A stretch of 64,000 nucleotides of DNA. Source: CAVXZE01 sp963766175 (GTDB lineage Bacteria; Myxococcota_A; UBA9160; UBA6930). The first letter of the stretch is position 1, and every line of letters starts with the position of its first letter. The notes below the pieces were generated by a model. That model saw nothing but the letters and a program-made list of their open reading frames with translations, did no database searches and was not told the DNA's origin. The translations under genes and the position numbers were made by a program. This document shows, in pieces, positions 15,785 to 24,180 of this stretch. Where the stretch lies: positions 1 to 64,000 of the forward strand of contig CAVXZE010000016.1 of NCBI GenBank assembly GCA_963766175.1, given 5' to 3'.

Positions 15785-16192
15785 ATGAAGAGAGCGGCTT
15801 GCGGGGTGTTGGTAGTGGTGGCGGTCCTTCTCCTGATGCAGCTGCCGAGCCAGGCTGGGGGTCACGGCTGGCGGGGCCACGGCGGGCACGGACATGGCTG
15901 GTACGGGCACGGCCGCCCCTCGACTCGCATCCAAATTGGCCTCGGTTTTCCACTCTGGTGGGGCCCAGGTCCGGGCTGGTGGGGTCCGCGTCCGGCCTGG
16001 TACGGCCCGCGCCCCATCTACGCTCCTCCGCCGCGCGTAGTCGTGATGGAGCAGCCGGTCTACGTCCAGCGGGAGCCGGTGGCCGCGCTGCCTCCGTCCT
16101 ACTGGTACTACTGCGAGAGCGCCGGCGGCTACTACCCTGACGTCCCGTCGTGTCCGGAGCGGTGGGTGCAGGTCCCACCGAGGATGGAATAG
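15785..16192 (+). CDS. Secreted Gly/His- and Pro/Tyr-rich small protein
   Basis: 135 residues. A signal peptide (about 1-24, cleavage after SQA) is followed by a Gly/His-rich stretch (residues 25-42) and a Trp/Gly/Pro-rich stretch. The C-terminal motif YYCESAGGYYPDVPSC...WVQVPP recurs in many small exported proteins of proteobacteria. The two cysteines in it probably form a disulfide. The His-rich part could bind metal. It is followed 14 bases after its stop by a lipoprotein gene on the same strand, so the two probably work in the envelope together. No enzymatic role is suggested. Confidence 0.75.
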   Translation: MKRAACGVLVVVAVLLLMQLPSQAGGHGWRGHGGHGHGWYGHGRPSTRIQIGLGFPLWWGPGPGWWGPRPAWYGPRPIYAPPPRVVVMEQPVYVQREPVAALPPSYWYYCESAGGYYPDVPSCPERWVQVPPRME

Positions 16193-16206
16193 CGGAGGCG
16201 CTCGCC

Positions 16207-16761
16207 ATGGCCGTGCTCAAACAGTGTGCCCTGACCCTGACCGCCGGCTTCCTGCTCAGCGCCTGCGCGACGGTGCCGCCGGGGCCGAGCGTCATGGTGC
16301 TCCCGGGCAGCGGGCGAAGCTTTCCGCAGTTCCAGAATGACGACGCCATCTGCCGCGACTGGGCGTTGCGGCAGACCGGAACCACCCCGGGTTGGACCGC
16401 CGCGGGGAGCGGGGTCACCACCGCGGCCATTGCCACGGGCGTGGGCGCCGCCTCGGGCGCGGTGATCGGCGCCGCCGTGGGCCAGCCGGCGGCCGGTGCT
16501 GCGATCGGCGCTGGAAGCGGCCTCCTGATGGGATCTTTCGCGGGCGCCGCGCGGGGTGACTGGGCCGGTGCCTCGGTTCAGTCCCGCTACGACAACAGCT
16601 ACCTGCAGTGCATGTACGCCAACGGCAACCAGATCCCCATGGCGAGGGGATCCGTGCGCCCGTATCAGCCGCGGCCGGCCTACGCCCTGCCGCGCCGCAG
16701 CGCTCCCCGGTACGTGCCCCCTCCGCCGGCGGGGCTCCCGCCTCCGCCGCCTCCCGACTAG
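16207..16761 (+). CDS. Glycine-zipper lipoprotein
   Basis: 184 residues from the ATG at 16207. A lipoprotein signal ends in LLSACA, with Cys20 as the lipidated residue. After a short polar region comes a glycine-zipper segment (about residues 73-120) with repeated GxxxG spacing (ATGVGAASGAVIGAAVGQPAAG and onward), a pattern used by outer-membrane-inserting or oligomerising lipoproteins. The tail is Pro/Arg/Tyr-rich. It forms a pair with the upstream secreted protein. I place it in the YMGG/Gly-zipper group by pattern. An earlier ATG at 16150 would overlap the previous gene and spoil the signal peptide. Confidence 0.75.
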   Translation: MAVLKQCALTLTAGFLLSACATVPPGPSVMVLPGSGRSFPQFQNDDAICRDWALRQTGTTPGWTAAGSGVTTAAIATGVGAASGAVIGAAVGQPAAGAAIGAGSGLLMGSFAGAARGDWAGASVQSRYDNSYLQCMYANGNQIPMARGSVRPYQPRPAYALPRRSAPRYVPPPPAGLPPPPPPD

Positions 16762-16781
16762 TCCCAGCCCCAGGGCGCATG

Positions 16782-16964
16782 TAGCCCGCATTTCTCACCA
16801 ATTCGCTACTGCGGCCGCCGATAGCACCGCAGATTCGCGACCTTCTCCCTCCGGCCGCCTCGACGTACTGCCAAGTACGCCTTCGGCCCCCTCCGGTCCG
16901 AGGGCCGCGAATCTGCGGCACTCTCGGCGCCCTCGCTGCGCGACCTGGTGAGAAATACGGGCTA
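16782..16964. repeat. Inverted-repeat element between convergent genes
   Basis: tagcccgcatttctcacca (16782-16800) and tggtgagaaatacgggcta (16946-16964) are 19-bp inverted repeats with one mismatch, 145 bases apart. The right copy begins, on the minus strand, with the TAG stop of the VWA gene. Copies of the same core occur at 36573-36609, 49660-49678 and, diverged, 54821-54838. It probably acts as a bidirectional terminator-like or REP-type mobile palindrome. Confidence 0.6.
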
Positions 16965-19073
16965 AGGCGCGCCTGGCTCCTCGATCTCGAGCTGTAGCTC
17001 CTTGCGCTGGCGGGCGGCCTGCTCGACCGCGGCGGCGCGCTCGCGCTCGATCTCGAGAACCAGCTCGCGGCGCATCTCCTCGTGGCGTTGGCGTTCGGCT
17101 TCGAGGCGGTCATGACGCAGTGCTGCCAGCCGCGCCTCGAGAAGTTCGTTGTGCTTGGGGACGAGCTCGGCGGGGAGGAAGGGGCTGTCGGCGCCGGGTA
17201 CGTGGTGCACGGTGACGTGACGGATCGCCTCGGCCCCGTCGCTCGAGCGCGCACCCACCTCGAGCCGGTTCTCCCCCTCCTGCAGCGGGACGAGCGCGTC
17301 CCAGGAGCCGTCCGCGTGGATGCGGGCCAGGAAGGCGCTCTCTCCCGAGCTGATGTTGCGGACCTTCACCTCCGCAATGTTGGCGAAGCTCACGTCCTCG
17401 ATGAATCGAACCAGGCGTCCGGGGTCGCGCACCGGCGTGAAGAGTCCGTCGGTGATGGCGGCCATCTCGACGGTGGAGATGGGGCCCTCGAGCGCCTCGG
17501 GCCCGATGGCGAACGAGTGGATCCGGACTCCGGCGCGCCGCGCACGTTGGGCCGACTGAAGGACGGCCGACACGTTGCCCGCCTCGGAGTCCCAATGCGG
17601 CAAGGTGGGCGCCCCGTCGGTGAAGAAGAGGATGATCTTTTCGCTGTTGGGATCGGCTGTCGAGAGCGAGCCCGTGAGGCCGAGGAGCTCGACGCTGGCC
17701 TGGTCGACGCCGGCGGCCATGTGGGTCATGCCGCGAGGCCCACGTTCGCGCACCTCGGTAAGCGCGCGGTGGACCCGCTTGTAGTCGAAGGTCAGGGGCT
17801 GTTCGGTGAGAGCCGCACGGTGCACACGGGTGAGGCTCAGGAATCCGGGGCGGGTCGCCACGAGCTCGCCGGCGAAGGTCACCAGACCGACGCGTGTGCC
17901 TCGCGGGTCGAGTCCGCCGATCAGCTTCCCCGCTGCTGCCACCTCCGCGGCCAGGATCGAGTCGCCGGGATCCGTGCTCCCGTAGTTTGGGGAGACCGGG
18001 CTCGCTCCCCGGAGTGGCATTCCGACGACGCCGTCCCCGTCCACGTCGACGCCGGTGGGGTCGTTCGTCGAGCCCGAGGTGTCGATCACGATGATGATGT
18101 CGAAGCGGCGGTTCTCCCCCCGCAGCGCCTGGGCGCGCCCGGCCACGAAGACTCCCGCCGCATCGCCCACGATGGCGCCGGCGAGGGGGTGCTCGATCTC
18201 CAGCTGAAGCGATCTCGGTGGGAGAGTCCGGGGCTCGGCTTCCGCGCGAGTCACGGCGGCGAGCACCTCCGCGGCGCTCCTTCCGGGCGCCTGGTCCCCG
18301 AACGGTGAGCCAGTGGCTGCGCGTCGTCTCGCCTCGTGTCCGGTGGCCGCGCTCGGCACCGGGGCCAGCGTGGCAAAGAGCCGGCCGATCCCCCCTTCGA
18401 AGGGCTGGGACAGGGTCTCCGTCACACCGCTGATCGGTCCCACCCCGGCTCGCATCCCCTCGTCGCTCGGCCAGGCCGATTGCAGCAGACCCAGCACCCG
18501 ATCCCCGTCTGCCTCCAGGACCGGCGCGCCACCCCAGCCGCGCAGATCGCCCGGGGCTTCCAGATCGACTTCGATACGCATCGCTTCGCTGCGCACCACG
18601 GAGCCGAGAAGCTCCGCTTGTGGGCGGTCTCCCTGCGAGGGGATGCCGAGGATGCGCACGCGATCGCCGTTTCGTGGCAGCTGCTCTGCCGGGGCGAGGA
18701 TGCGTACGCCCTGTGGTGGCAACGCCAGCGCGAAGATCACGAAATCGTCGCGGAGCGTCGCTCCCGGCCCGTAGAAAGCGCGCCCCGGCCTGGCGTAGTA
18801 GCGACTGGCGACGGCCACGCGTTCCTTGCTCTTTCCGAGCCAGAATTCCACCTCGCCCGCCTCGGCGAGCTTGGAGCGATCGAAGGAGTGGGCGGCCCCG
18901 ACGGCGACGGCGCCCGGTGGGTGCTCCACGGAGAGGAAGAACACCGCGCCGGCAGTCTCATCGCCTCCCGAGCCGCGGAGATGGGCGCGCGCCACCGCCA
19001 GCTCGTCGGCAGCCGAAGGGGCGGCCGCCAAGAGTCCCATGCAGAAGGCGAGTGCCCTTCGACGGTGCCCCAT
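16962..19073 (-). CDS. Exported VWA protein with inactive trypsin-like N-terminal domain
   Basis: 703 residues with a signal peptide (about 1-22). Residues 25-215 look like a chymotrypsin-fold domain: GAAHSF gives a His at 62 and RDDFVIFAL an Asp near 110. The serine loop reads GWGGAPVL (179-186) where GDSGGP is expected, so the nucleophile is gone. A von Willebrand A domain follows (about 325-560) with a full MIDAS start, Asp331-Thr-Ser-Gly-Ser335, and later TFA and TDGAPT loops. A short beta domain and a charged C-terminal coiled coil (about 645-700) end the protein. It is probably a metal-dependent adhesion or scaffold protein in the periplasm. It is monocistronic, and its stop codon lies in a repeat. 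Confidence 0.8.
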   Translation of the reverse strand: MGHRRRALAFCMGLLAAAPSAADELAVARAHLRGSGGDETAGAVFFLSVEHPPGAVAVGAAHSFDRSKLAEAGEVEFWLGKSKERVAVASRYYARPGRAFYGPGATLRDDFVIFALALPPQGVRILAPAEQLPRNGDRVRILGIPSQGDRPQAELLGSVVRSEAMRIEVDLEAPGDLRGWGGAPVLEADGDRVLGLLQSAWPSDEGMRAGVGPISGVTETLSQPFEGGIGRLFATLAPVPSAATGHEARRRAATGSPFGDQAPGRSAAEVLAAVTRAEAEPRTLPPRSLQLEIEHPLAGAIVGDAAGVFVAGRAQALRGENRRFDIIIVIDTSGSTNDPTGVDVDGDGVVGMPLRGASPVSPNYGSTDPGDSILAAEVAAAGKLIGGLDPRGTRVGLVTFAGELVATRPGFLSLTRVHRAALTEQPLTFDYKRVHRALTEVRERGPRGMTHMAAGVDQASVELLGLTGSLSTADPNSEKIILFFTDGAPTLPHWDSEAGNVSAVLQSAQRARRAGVRIHSFAIGPEALEGPISTVEMAAITDGLFTPVRDPGRLVRFIEDVSFANIAEVKVRNISSGESAFLARIHADGSWDALVPLQEGENRLEVGARSSDGAEAIRHVTVHHVPGADSPFLPAELVPKHNELLEARLAALRHDRLEAERQRHEEMRRELVLEIERERAAAVEQAARQRKELQLEIEEPGAP

Positions 19074-19182
19074 GGCGCAGCAACGATACGAGACCCCCGC
19101 TGCCTTGCCACGCCGACCGAGTCACTGGTTCCCTCGGATGCGGCGCCATCCGGAGCCGCTGCCCACTCCGGAGGGGGGGACT

Positions 19183-19899
19183 TCAGAGGTGGAAGCGTCG
19201 GAGCTGCCCTGCCAGGAAGCGCGAGAGCACGCCCCGAGCCTCGGGGTCGACATCGTCGAACCGGAGGCCCATCACGGGGTCGGCTTCCGCCGGCTGGGCC
19301 TCGATGGACTCCGTGGACCAGGCGACCTTTGCACGCAGCAAGAGCGAGGTATCGCCCAGGTCGAGGTGGATCGTGATGCGGCTTCCCACCGGCACCAGGG
19401 GCTCGAGCGAGACGAGCGCGCCGCCTTCGCTCAGGTTGCGAATCTGGCAGGGTCGGTCGAGAGGGCCGCGCTGCACGCTGCCCTCGAGCTCGGTGGGCAC
19501 GCGCAGGTCGAAGCGGATCTCGGCGTCGTCCGTCTCCGACATCGCAGCCGTCACCACGAATCGCACGGTGCGGTCGTCGTCCAGTGTCCACAAGGCCCAG
19601 CGAACCTCTTGGGAACGCAGCGACTCGATGGTGGCGTCATCGGGCCGCTCACCCGCCGGGACGATGGCGGCCGGCGGCAGGTGGAGCCGCTTCAGGATCA
19701 TCGGGAGCCAGTCCGTAGCCCGGCCGCTCGGTACGATGACGGCGCCGACGTCGTCCGCTGCCTGGTGCGCCAGAAGGACGGTCTCGTCGAAGTCGTTGGC
19801 GTAGTGGACGTTGACGCCCATGCGCACGAGTCGCAGGGCCAGCTCACCGATCTGGCCCGCTTCGTCGTCCAGGATGAGGGCGAGGCGCCGGTAGTCCAT
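19183..19899 (-). CDS. PilZ c-di-GMP receptor with receiver-like N-terminus
   Basis: 238 residues. The C-terminal PilZ domain (about 125-235) has both ligand motifs: RxxxR as Arg129-Phe-Asp-Leu-Arg133 and N/DxSxxG as Asn155-Leu-Ser157-Glu-Gly-Gly160, so it should bind cyclic di-GMP. The N-terminal 115 residues read like a response-regulator receiver fold, with an acidic ILDDE strand 1 and a nucleotide-fold rhythm. The strand that should end in the phosphorylatable Asp reads VGAVIVPSG, so phosphorylation is unlikely. It probably passes the second-messenger signal to a partner protein. It lies alone, upstream of the VWA gene on the same strand. Confidence 0.82.
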   Translation of the reverse strand: MDYRRLALILDDEAGQIGELALRLVRMGVNVHYANDFDETVLLAHQAADDVGAVIVPSGRATDWLPMILKRLHLPPAAIVPAGERPDDATIESLRSQEVRWALWTLDDDRTVRFVVTAAMSETDDAEIRFDLRVPTELEGSVQRGPLDRPCQIRNLSEGGALVSLEPLVPVGSRITIHLDLGDTSLLLRAKVAWSTESIEAQPAEADPVMGLRFDDVDPEARGVLSRFLAGQLRRFHL

Positions 19900-20096
19900 T
19901 GATCCCCCGGGGGAGACGCGGACTGCGTCTCCCTGATCCTACCCATCGGTTGAGCGGGAGCGAACCTGAACGTTTCGAGGCGAGGATTGGCCCGCCGGGC
20001 TGCGTTCCCTTACCGTGGGCGTTTCGCCTTGAAGGCTGGGAGCGGCGGTGTCGTCGGCGCCCGGCCCAAGCGACGAATTCGAGGGGAGTGACTGGA

Positions 20097-20426
20097 ATGG
20101 ACACCTACGCGAAGACCGTTCTGACGGTAATCGCTGCCTGCTTGATGCTGCAGGTTGCCCAGGGCTTCGGGCTCGCCGGCACACCGGGACCCGCGCAGAC
20201 GAGTGAGAGCAGCGAAAAGACCCCCGTCCGGTTCCAGATGTTGGCGATTCCCATGGCTCGCCAGATGTTCCGGTTCGACCAGGTGACGGGTCAGACCTGG
20301 ACGACGTCGCTTCAGAATGAGGCGGGGCAGTTCTGGACGCCGGTCCCAGAGTCCCCTCCCGAGCCGAAGGCGCGCGAGAAAGCTCCGTCCCAGCCCAAGA
20401 AGGAGGCTGACGGCGCCGAGAAGTAG
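20097..20426 (+). CDS. Small exported hypothetical protein
   Basis: 109 residues from the ATG at 20097 (GAGGGGAGTG upstream). A hydrophobic N-terminal segment (about 6-24) acts as a signal peptide or anchor. The middle has a recognisable-looking FRFDQVTGQTW segment, common in small proteins thought to bind membrane or cofactor surfaces, followed by WTPVPE. The tail is Lys/Pro/Glu-rich and likely unstructured. No family assignment is made. The 19900-20096 region upstream holds only an intergenic promoter area shared with the divergent PilZ gene. Confidence 0.55.
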   Translation: MDTYAKTVLTVIAACLMLQVAQGFGLAGTPGPAQTSESSEKTPVRFQMLAIPMARQMFRFDQVTGQTWTTSLQNEAGQFWTPVPESPPEPKAREKAPSQPKKEADGAEK

Positions 20427-20484
20427 GCGAGCGCGGACTCGACGCTATTCCCTGTGGGGACATGACCTCGGAATCGAGCGGCGA

Positions 20485-21249
20485 TCAGCTTCGATAGCGT
20501 CGATGGACCTTCCATAGATCCAGCGGCACCTGCGCGAAGTCCCGGAGCTTGAGCCGTGACCCCGAGACATCACACCAGGACGCCACGGGCGCCTCCCGGA
20601 TGAATCGCGCGACCCGCCCTCTGTCCGCTGCGCGGAGCTGCAGCCAGCGCGCCAATATCTCGATGTCGAACATCCAGCGCGTGAGAAACGGTTCCGCCAG
20701 GATCGATCGAAGAGTCTCGTTCACACGAAACAGCTTGGCACCGCACTGGGTGTCATAGACCGCGATGCCGAGGATGGCGGACGCCAGAGTCGCTGCGATG
20801 CGACCCAGGTAGTGGCGCGCTGGATCCCGCTCGATGTCCGCCCCGAGTAACCGCACACGCGATCCGAGCACCATCTCGAGGTCCGGGTCGGGGTCGAACC
20901 GAGACACGAAACCATCGATCTCGCCAAGGGGCGTCGCCAGGTCCGCATCCCAGAATCCGACGAGGTCGGCCTTTCCTTCCAGCGCCAGGAGCAGGCCGCG
21001 GCGTACCGCCTCCGCCTTTCCCTGGTTCTCTGCGAAGCCAAGCACCTGGACCTGCGCCGGAGATTCCCGCTCCATGCTCGCGAAGAGGTCGCGGCTGCCG
21101 TCGCGGCTCCCGTCGTCCACGAAGAGGAAGCGGAGCCAGTCGCGCTCGGCGGCGAACTGGAGAAAGGCCGCCGGATCGAGACGCTCGGCCTCGTTGTACG
21201 CCGGGACGACGATCGTGACGCGCACGGCTCGTTCGGTTCGCTCAGCCAC
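20485..21249 (-). CDS. GT2 polyprenyl-phosphate glycosyltransferase
   Basis: 254 residues. GT-A signature segments are TIVVPAYNEAERL (strand 1), FLFVDDGSRDGS (nucleotide site) and FWDADLATP (the metal-binding DxD). The NQGKAEAVRRGL helix is typical of dolichyl/undecaprenyl-phosphate glucosyl or mannosyl transferases. There is no C-terminal membrane helix pair, unlike the GT2 gene at 29171. It probably makes a lipid-linked sugar donor at the inner face of the membrane for the GT-C enzymes nearby (PMT at 30188 and the polytopic protein at 31658). It starts 192 bases from a divergent methyltransferase gene. Confidence 0.85.
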   Translation of the reverse strand: MAERTERAVRVTIVVPAYNEAERLDPAAFLQFAAERDWLRFLFVDDGSRDGSRDLFASMERESPAQVQVLGFAENQGKAEAVRRGLLLALEGKADLVGFWDADLATPLGEIDGFVSRFDPDPDLEMVLGSRVRLLGADIERDPARHYLGRIAATLASAILGIAVYDTQCGAKLFRVNETLRSILAEPFLTRWMFDIEILARWLQLRAADRGRVARFIREAPVASWCDVSGSRLKLRDFAQVPLDLWKVHRRYRS

Positions 21250-21441
21250 CCGCTATCTATCTCCTCGCTACGGTGGGGATGATAGCCAGTCTTCCGGTAG
21301 TTCCTGCCTGTGGAGCAAGCAGTTGCTCCGAACATCATACATACCCACGGGAGCCGCGCCGCCTGGCATCGTTGGTGCAGTTCCGTGTACGATCGGCCTC
21401 CGAGGGGCCAAGCACAGGGGGCCGCGGGGCGAGATCGGCCG

Positions 21442-22056
21442 GTGACTTCGAGCAACTACCAGAAGTATCAGACACGGAATCCGCTCATGCGCAAGGTGAT
21501 TCGGCGGTTTCTGGATCACCTGTGCGCCCGGATCGTCGAGATCCATCCGAAGATCATCATCGACCTCGGATGCGGAGAAGGGGTGGTCGCCGGCGAGATT
21601 CGCCGCGTTCTGTCCGACGTTCGTTACGTCGGAATCGACGCCAGCGGCGAGGCGATTCGCATGGCGCGGGCGTCGAACCCCAGCTTCGAATTTCACGAGG
21701 GCGACATTCTGGACGGTCACCCGGAAGGCACGGTTGCCGACCTGGCGCTGTGCGTCGAGGTGCTCGAACACCTGGACCAGCCCGACCTGGCTCTCGAGCG
21801 GATCGCTGCGGCCTCCAGCGATTACGTGGTGGTTTCTGTCCCCTGGGAGCCCTACTTCCGTCTTGGCAATCTTCTCCGTGGGAAATACCTGACGAACTGG
21901 GGAAACCACCCCGAGCACGTTCAGCAGTTCTCTCCTGGAAGCTTTCGTGACCTCGTCACACGACACTTCTCATTCGTTGCCATCGATACCTGCTTTCCTT
22001 GGCTGATCGCGGTAGCACGAAAACGGGGAGCCGTGGACGCGGCGGACAGCTCGTGA
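21442..22056 (+). CDS. Class I SAM-dependent methyltransferase
   Basis: 204 residues from GTG 21442; the ATG at 21310 would add a low-complexity lead without homology-like pattern. The SAM-binding motif I IIIDLGCGEG lies at about residues 38-47, the acidic motif GIDAS follows, and motif IV is ALCVEVLEHLDQP. The family includes small-molecule, lipid and O-antigen methylases. In this glycan neighbourhood a sugar or lipid-head-group target is reasonable, but no residue identifies it. It converges on the DUF2079 gene with a gap of 19 bases. Confidence 0.78.
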   Translation: MTSSNYQKYQTRNPLMRKVIRRFLDHLCARIVEIHPKIIIDLGCGEGVVAGEIRRVLSDVRYVGIDASGEAIRMARASNPSFEFHEGDILDGHPEGTVADLALCVEVLEHLDQPDLALERIAAASSDYVVVSVPWEPYFRLGNLLRGKYLTNWGNHPEHVQQFSPGSFRDLVTRHFSFVAIDTCFPWLIAVARKRGAVDAADSS

Positions 22057-22075
22057 TGAAGTAGGGAGCGGGATC

Positions 22076-24067
22076 TCACTTCCCGCGCTCCCTGGTTCTC
22101 GCAGGCCGCACCCGTTTGAGCAGCACGATTCCCTCCCCGCTCCCGATCTCCTCGAAGTCCTCGCTCTTTCGCTTCGCGTGAAACCCGCGCCGATCCCGTT
22201 CCCCCAGCGTTTTCAGCTGGACCAGGAGGTAGTCGGCGTGCCCGCCGCGCGGAAAGATGTGTACCTCCGCGCGGTTGGACACGTGGGGGAGCAGAAATCG
22301 GGTGGCGGAGACGGATGCGGAGGCCGGAATCAGTGCCACCAGCTCCGCGATGGACGCGTAGCGCGCCTGTTCCTTCTCCAATTTCTCAGCTGGCTTGAAG
22401 TGCACCGGCGGGCGCCAATGCGCCACGCGGAAGGAGCGGTTCTCAACGAATGCTCCGAACTTCCACGATACCAGCAGCGCCGCCACCGCCACGCCGACCG
22501 TCAGGGCGCGTCTCAAACGCACTCCGTCCAGGCCGAACCCCTCGAGTCTCTTGGAATCCGCCAGCTCGCGGAGCCCGTATGGCAACAGGACCATCACAAA
22601 GGGGAGCAACACCGAGCTGTACTGCTTGTGGATCGAGTGGGGTCCGATCTTCGAGGAGAGCAGGCAGAAGACGAAACCGTACGCGAGCAGGATCTGACGG
22701 CTCCGGGCGAAGAGGGGCAAGAAGAGGCAGGGAAGCAGGATCTGTACGAGGTAGAGGAGCTTGGCCTCTTCGAGAGCGACTCGCAGGGCGAAGATGGGGT
22801 TCGTCACCAGCGTCAGGAAGAAGTCGATGGCCCCGCCGCCTTCGCGGGGAATCAGCTGCTCGAAGTGGGTCCGGTAGCCGTAGGAATCGCCCTTGCCGCT
22901 CATGAAGATGGCAGGTTCGGCCATGACGAAGAGCTTGACGATCGAGAAGTACAGCAGGGCGTAGAAGACGGTTGCGATCCCGGCTTTGGGTCGTCGCAGC
23001 GAGTCTGCGACGTATAGGCCAATCCCACAGGAGAGCAACGCCATGTCCTCTCGCGTCAGCAGGATCAGCGACAGAACGATCCAGTAGCCCCACCAGCTGC
23101 CGCGTTCGAGGAAGTAGATCGACCAGACCACGAGCGGCACGACGAGAGCGAGCGAGTGAAACTCGTACAGGTTGATCCCATGCAGGGCGGGGTGCAGAAG
23201 ATACGCCCCCGCGAATACCAGCGAGATCCAGCCGGCCCCGAGGACCCTTCGGGAGAGCAGGAAGAGCGGGATGGCTGCGCTCGCGAGCCAGGCCGACTGG
23301 AAGATCAGAAGGGTCTCGGCGTTCGGCGCCAGCCGGTAGAAAGGCACCAACAGGGCCAGCAGCGGGTCGAAGTGAGCGCTCATGTGGGTGCCGCCGCGTA
23401 CCAGGCTGCTGGCGAGGAAGCGGCCGTGACTGGTGTTCCACACCAGGCTGTCGTAGATGGCGAGATCGAAGGACGCCACGTTGAGGTAGCGATGGTTCAG
23501 GATGGAGAACCAGGACAAAGCCACGGCATAGGCTCCTGCGGCCGCGACCACGGCGAGCAGAAGGAGGGCCTCCCTCCGGCCGCTCGCGCCTTTCCAAAGG
23601 GTCGTGAGGCGGCCCTCCACTCCCGCCCGTTCGTAGACGCTCGTCACCGCAATGAGCGCAACGAGGGTTACCAGGAGGAGGGTGAAGAAGGGATCCTTCG
23701 ACTCGATGGCGGGAGCGGCGAGGGCAGCCAGGGGAGGACAGGCCAGCAGGATGAGAAGCGTGGAGTTGCAGGAACGCGTGCTCTCCACGACGCCGGCGAA
23801 CCCCCCGACCCCCCGGCGAACCCAGCGGTAGAGGTAGAACGAGCCCACCAGCAGGAAGGAGACCAGAGTGTAGATTGCCAGCTGCCGGGGGAAGGAGACA
23901 TCGGACTGATTGGTGAGCAGGTAGTCGAGCCGATCGGGGAAGAAGAAGGGCCAGACGAGTGTGGCGGGTGAGAGACAGATGAGTGCCGCCAGGAGGAATG
24001 GAAACAGATTGCTCCGGATGGGTGTAGCGCTGCGGTCCGGCATCTTGGCTGCCGTCCTCCGAATCAT
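22076..24067 (-). CDS. DUF2079 polytopic membrane protein
   Basis: 663 residues with about a dozen transmembrane helices. The DUF2079 signature is clear: FDLAIYDSLVWNTSHGRFL, followed by THMSAHFDPLLALLVPFYRL and a C-terminal extramembrane part with VSATRFLLPHVSNR. Members are GT-C-like integral proteins that probably transfer a sugar or similar group from a polyprenyl carrier on the outer face of the membrane. The acidic residue in the first loop and the His-Phe-Asp in the second fit a catalytic loop pair. It lies in a glycan-modification island with PMT and GT2 genes. It is divergent from the sulfatase-like gene, with 113 bases between them. Confidence 0.82.
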   Translation of the reverse strand: MIRRTAAKMPDRSATPIRSNLFPFLLAALICLSPATLVWPFFFPDRLDYLLTNQSDVSFPRQLAIYTLVSFLLVGSFYLYRWVRRGVGGFAGVVESTRSCNSTLLILLACPPLAALAAPAIESKDPFFTLLLVTLVALIAVTSVYERAGVEGRLTTLWKGASGRREALLLLAVVAAAGAYAVALSWFSILNHRYLNVASFDLAIYDSLVWNTSHGRFLASSLVRGGTHMSAHFDPLLALLVPFYRLAPNAETLLIFQSAWLASAAIPLFLLSRRVLGAGWISLVFAGAYLLHPALHGINLYEFHSLALVVPLVVWSIYFLERGSWWGYWIVLSLILLTREDMALLSCGIGLYVADSLRRPKAGIATVFYALLYFSIVKLFVMAEPAIFMSGKGDSYGYRTHFEQLIPREGGGAIDFFLTLVTNPIFALRVALEEAKLLYLVQILLPCLFLPLFARSRQILLAYGFVFCLLSSKIGPHSIHKQYSSVLLPFVMVLLPYGLRELADSKRLEGFGLDGVRLRRALTVGVAVAALLVSWKFGAFVENRSFRVAHWRPPVHFKPAEKLEKEQARYASIAELVALIPASASVSATRFLLPHVSNRAEVHIFPRGGHADYLLVQLKTLGERDRRGFHAKRKSEDFEEIGSGEGIVLLKRVRPARTRERGK

Positions 24068-24130
24068 CCGCTCGGTTGATTACGGTAGTGGATCCTGTGA
24101 TGATAATCCGGTCGATCGGAGGAGAGGACA

Positions 24131-24180
24131 CCTCTTCTCCTGGGCTGGCAGCGAAGCTGCAGAGCCGGAAAGAAGGAGAC
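24131..24180 (+). promoter_or_regulatory. Leader hairpin before the sulfatase-like gene
   Basis: gcagc-gaa-gctgc (24148-24160) is a perfect inner stem, flanked by ggct/agcc and an outer cttct (24134-24138) with agaag (24171-24175). The agaagga strand is the Shine-Dalgarno, right before the ATG at 24181. The plan and several bases resemble the leader at 39-79, although the genes are unrelated. Confidence 0.4.
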
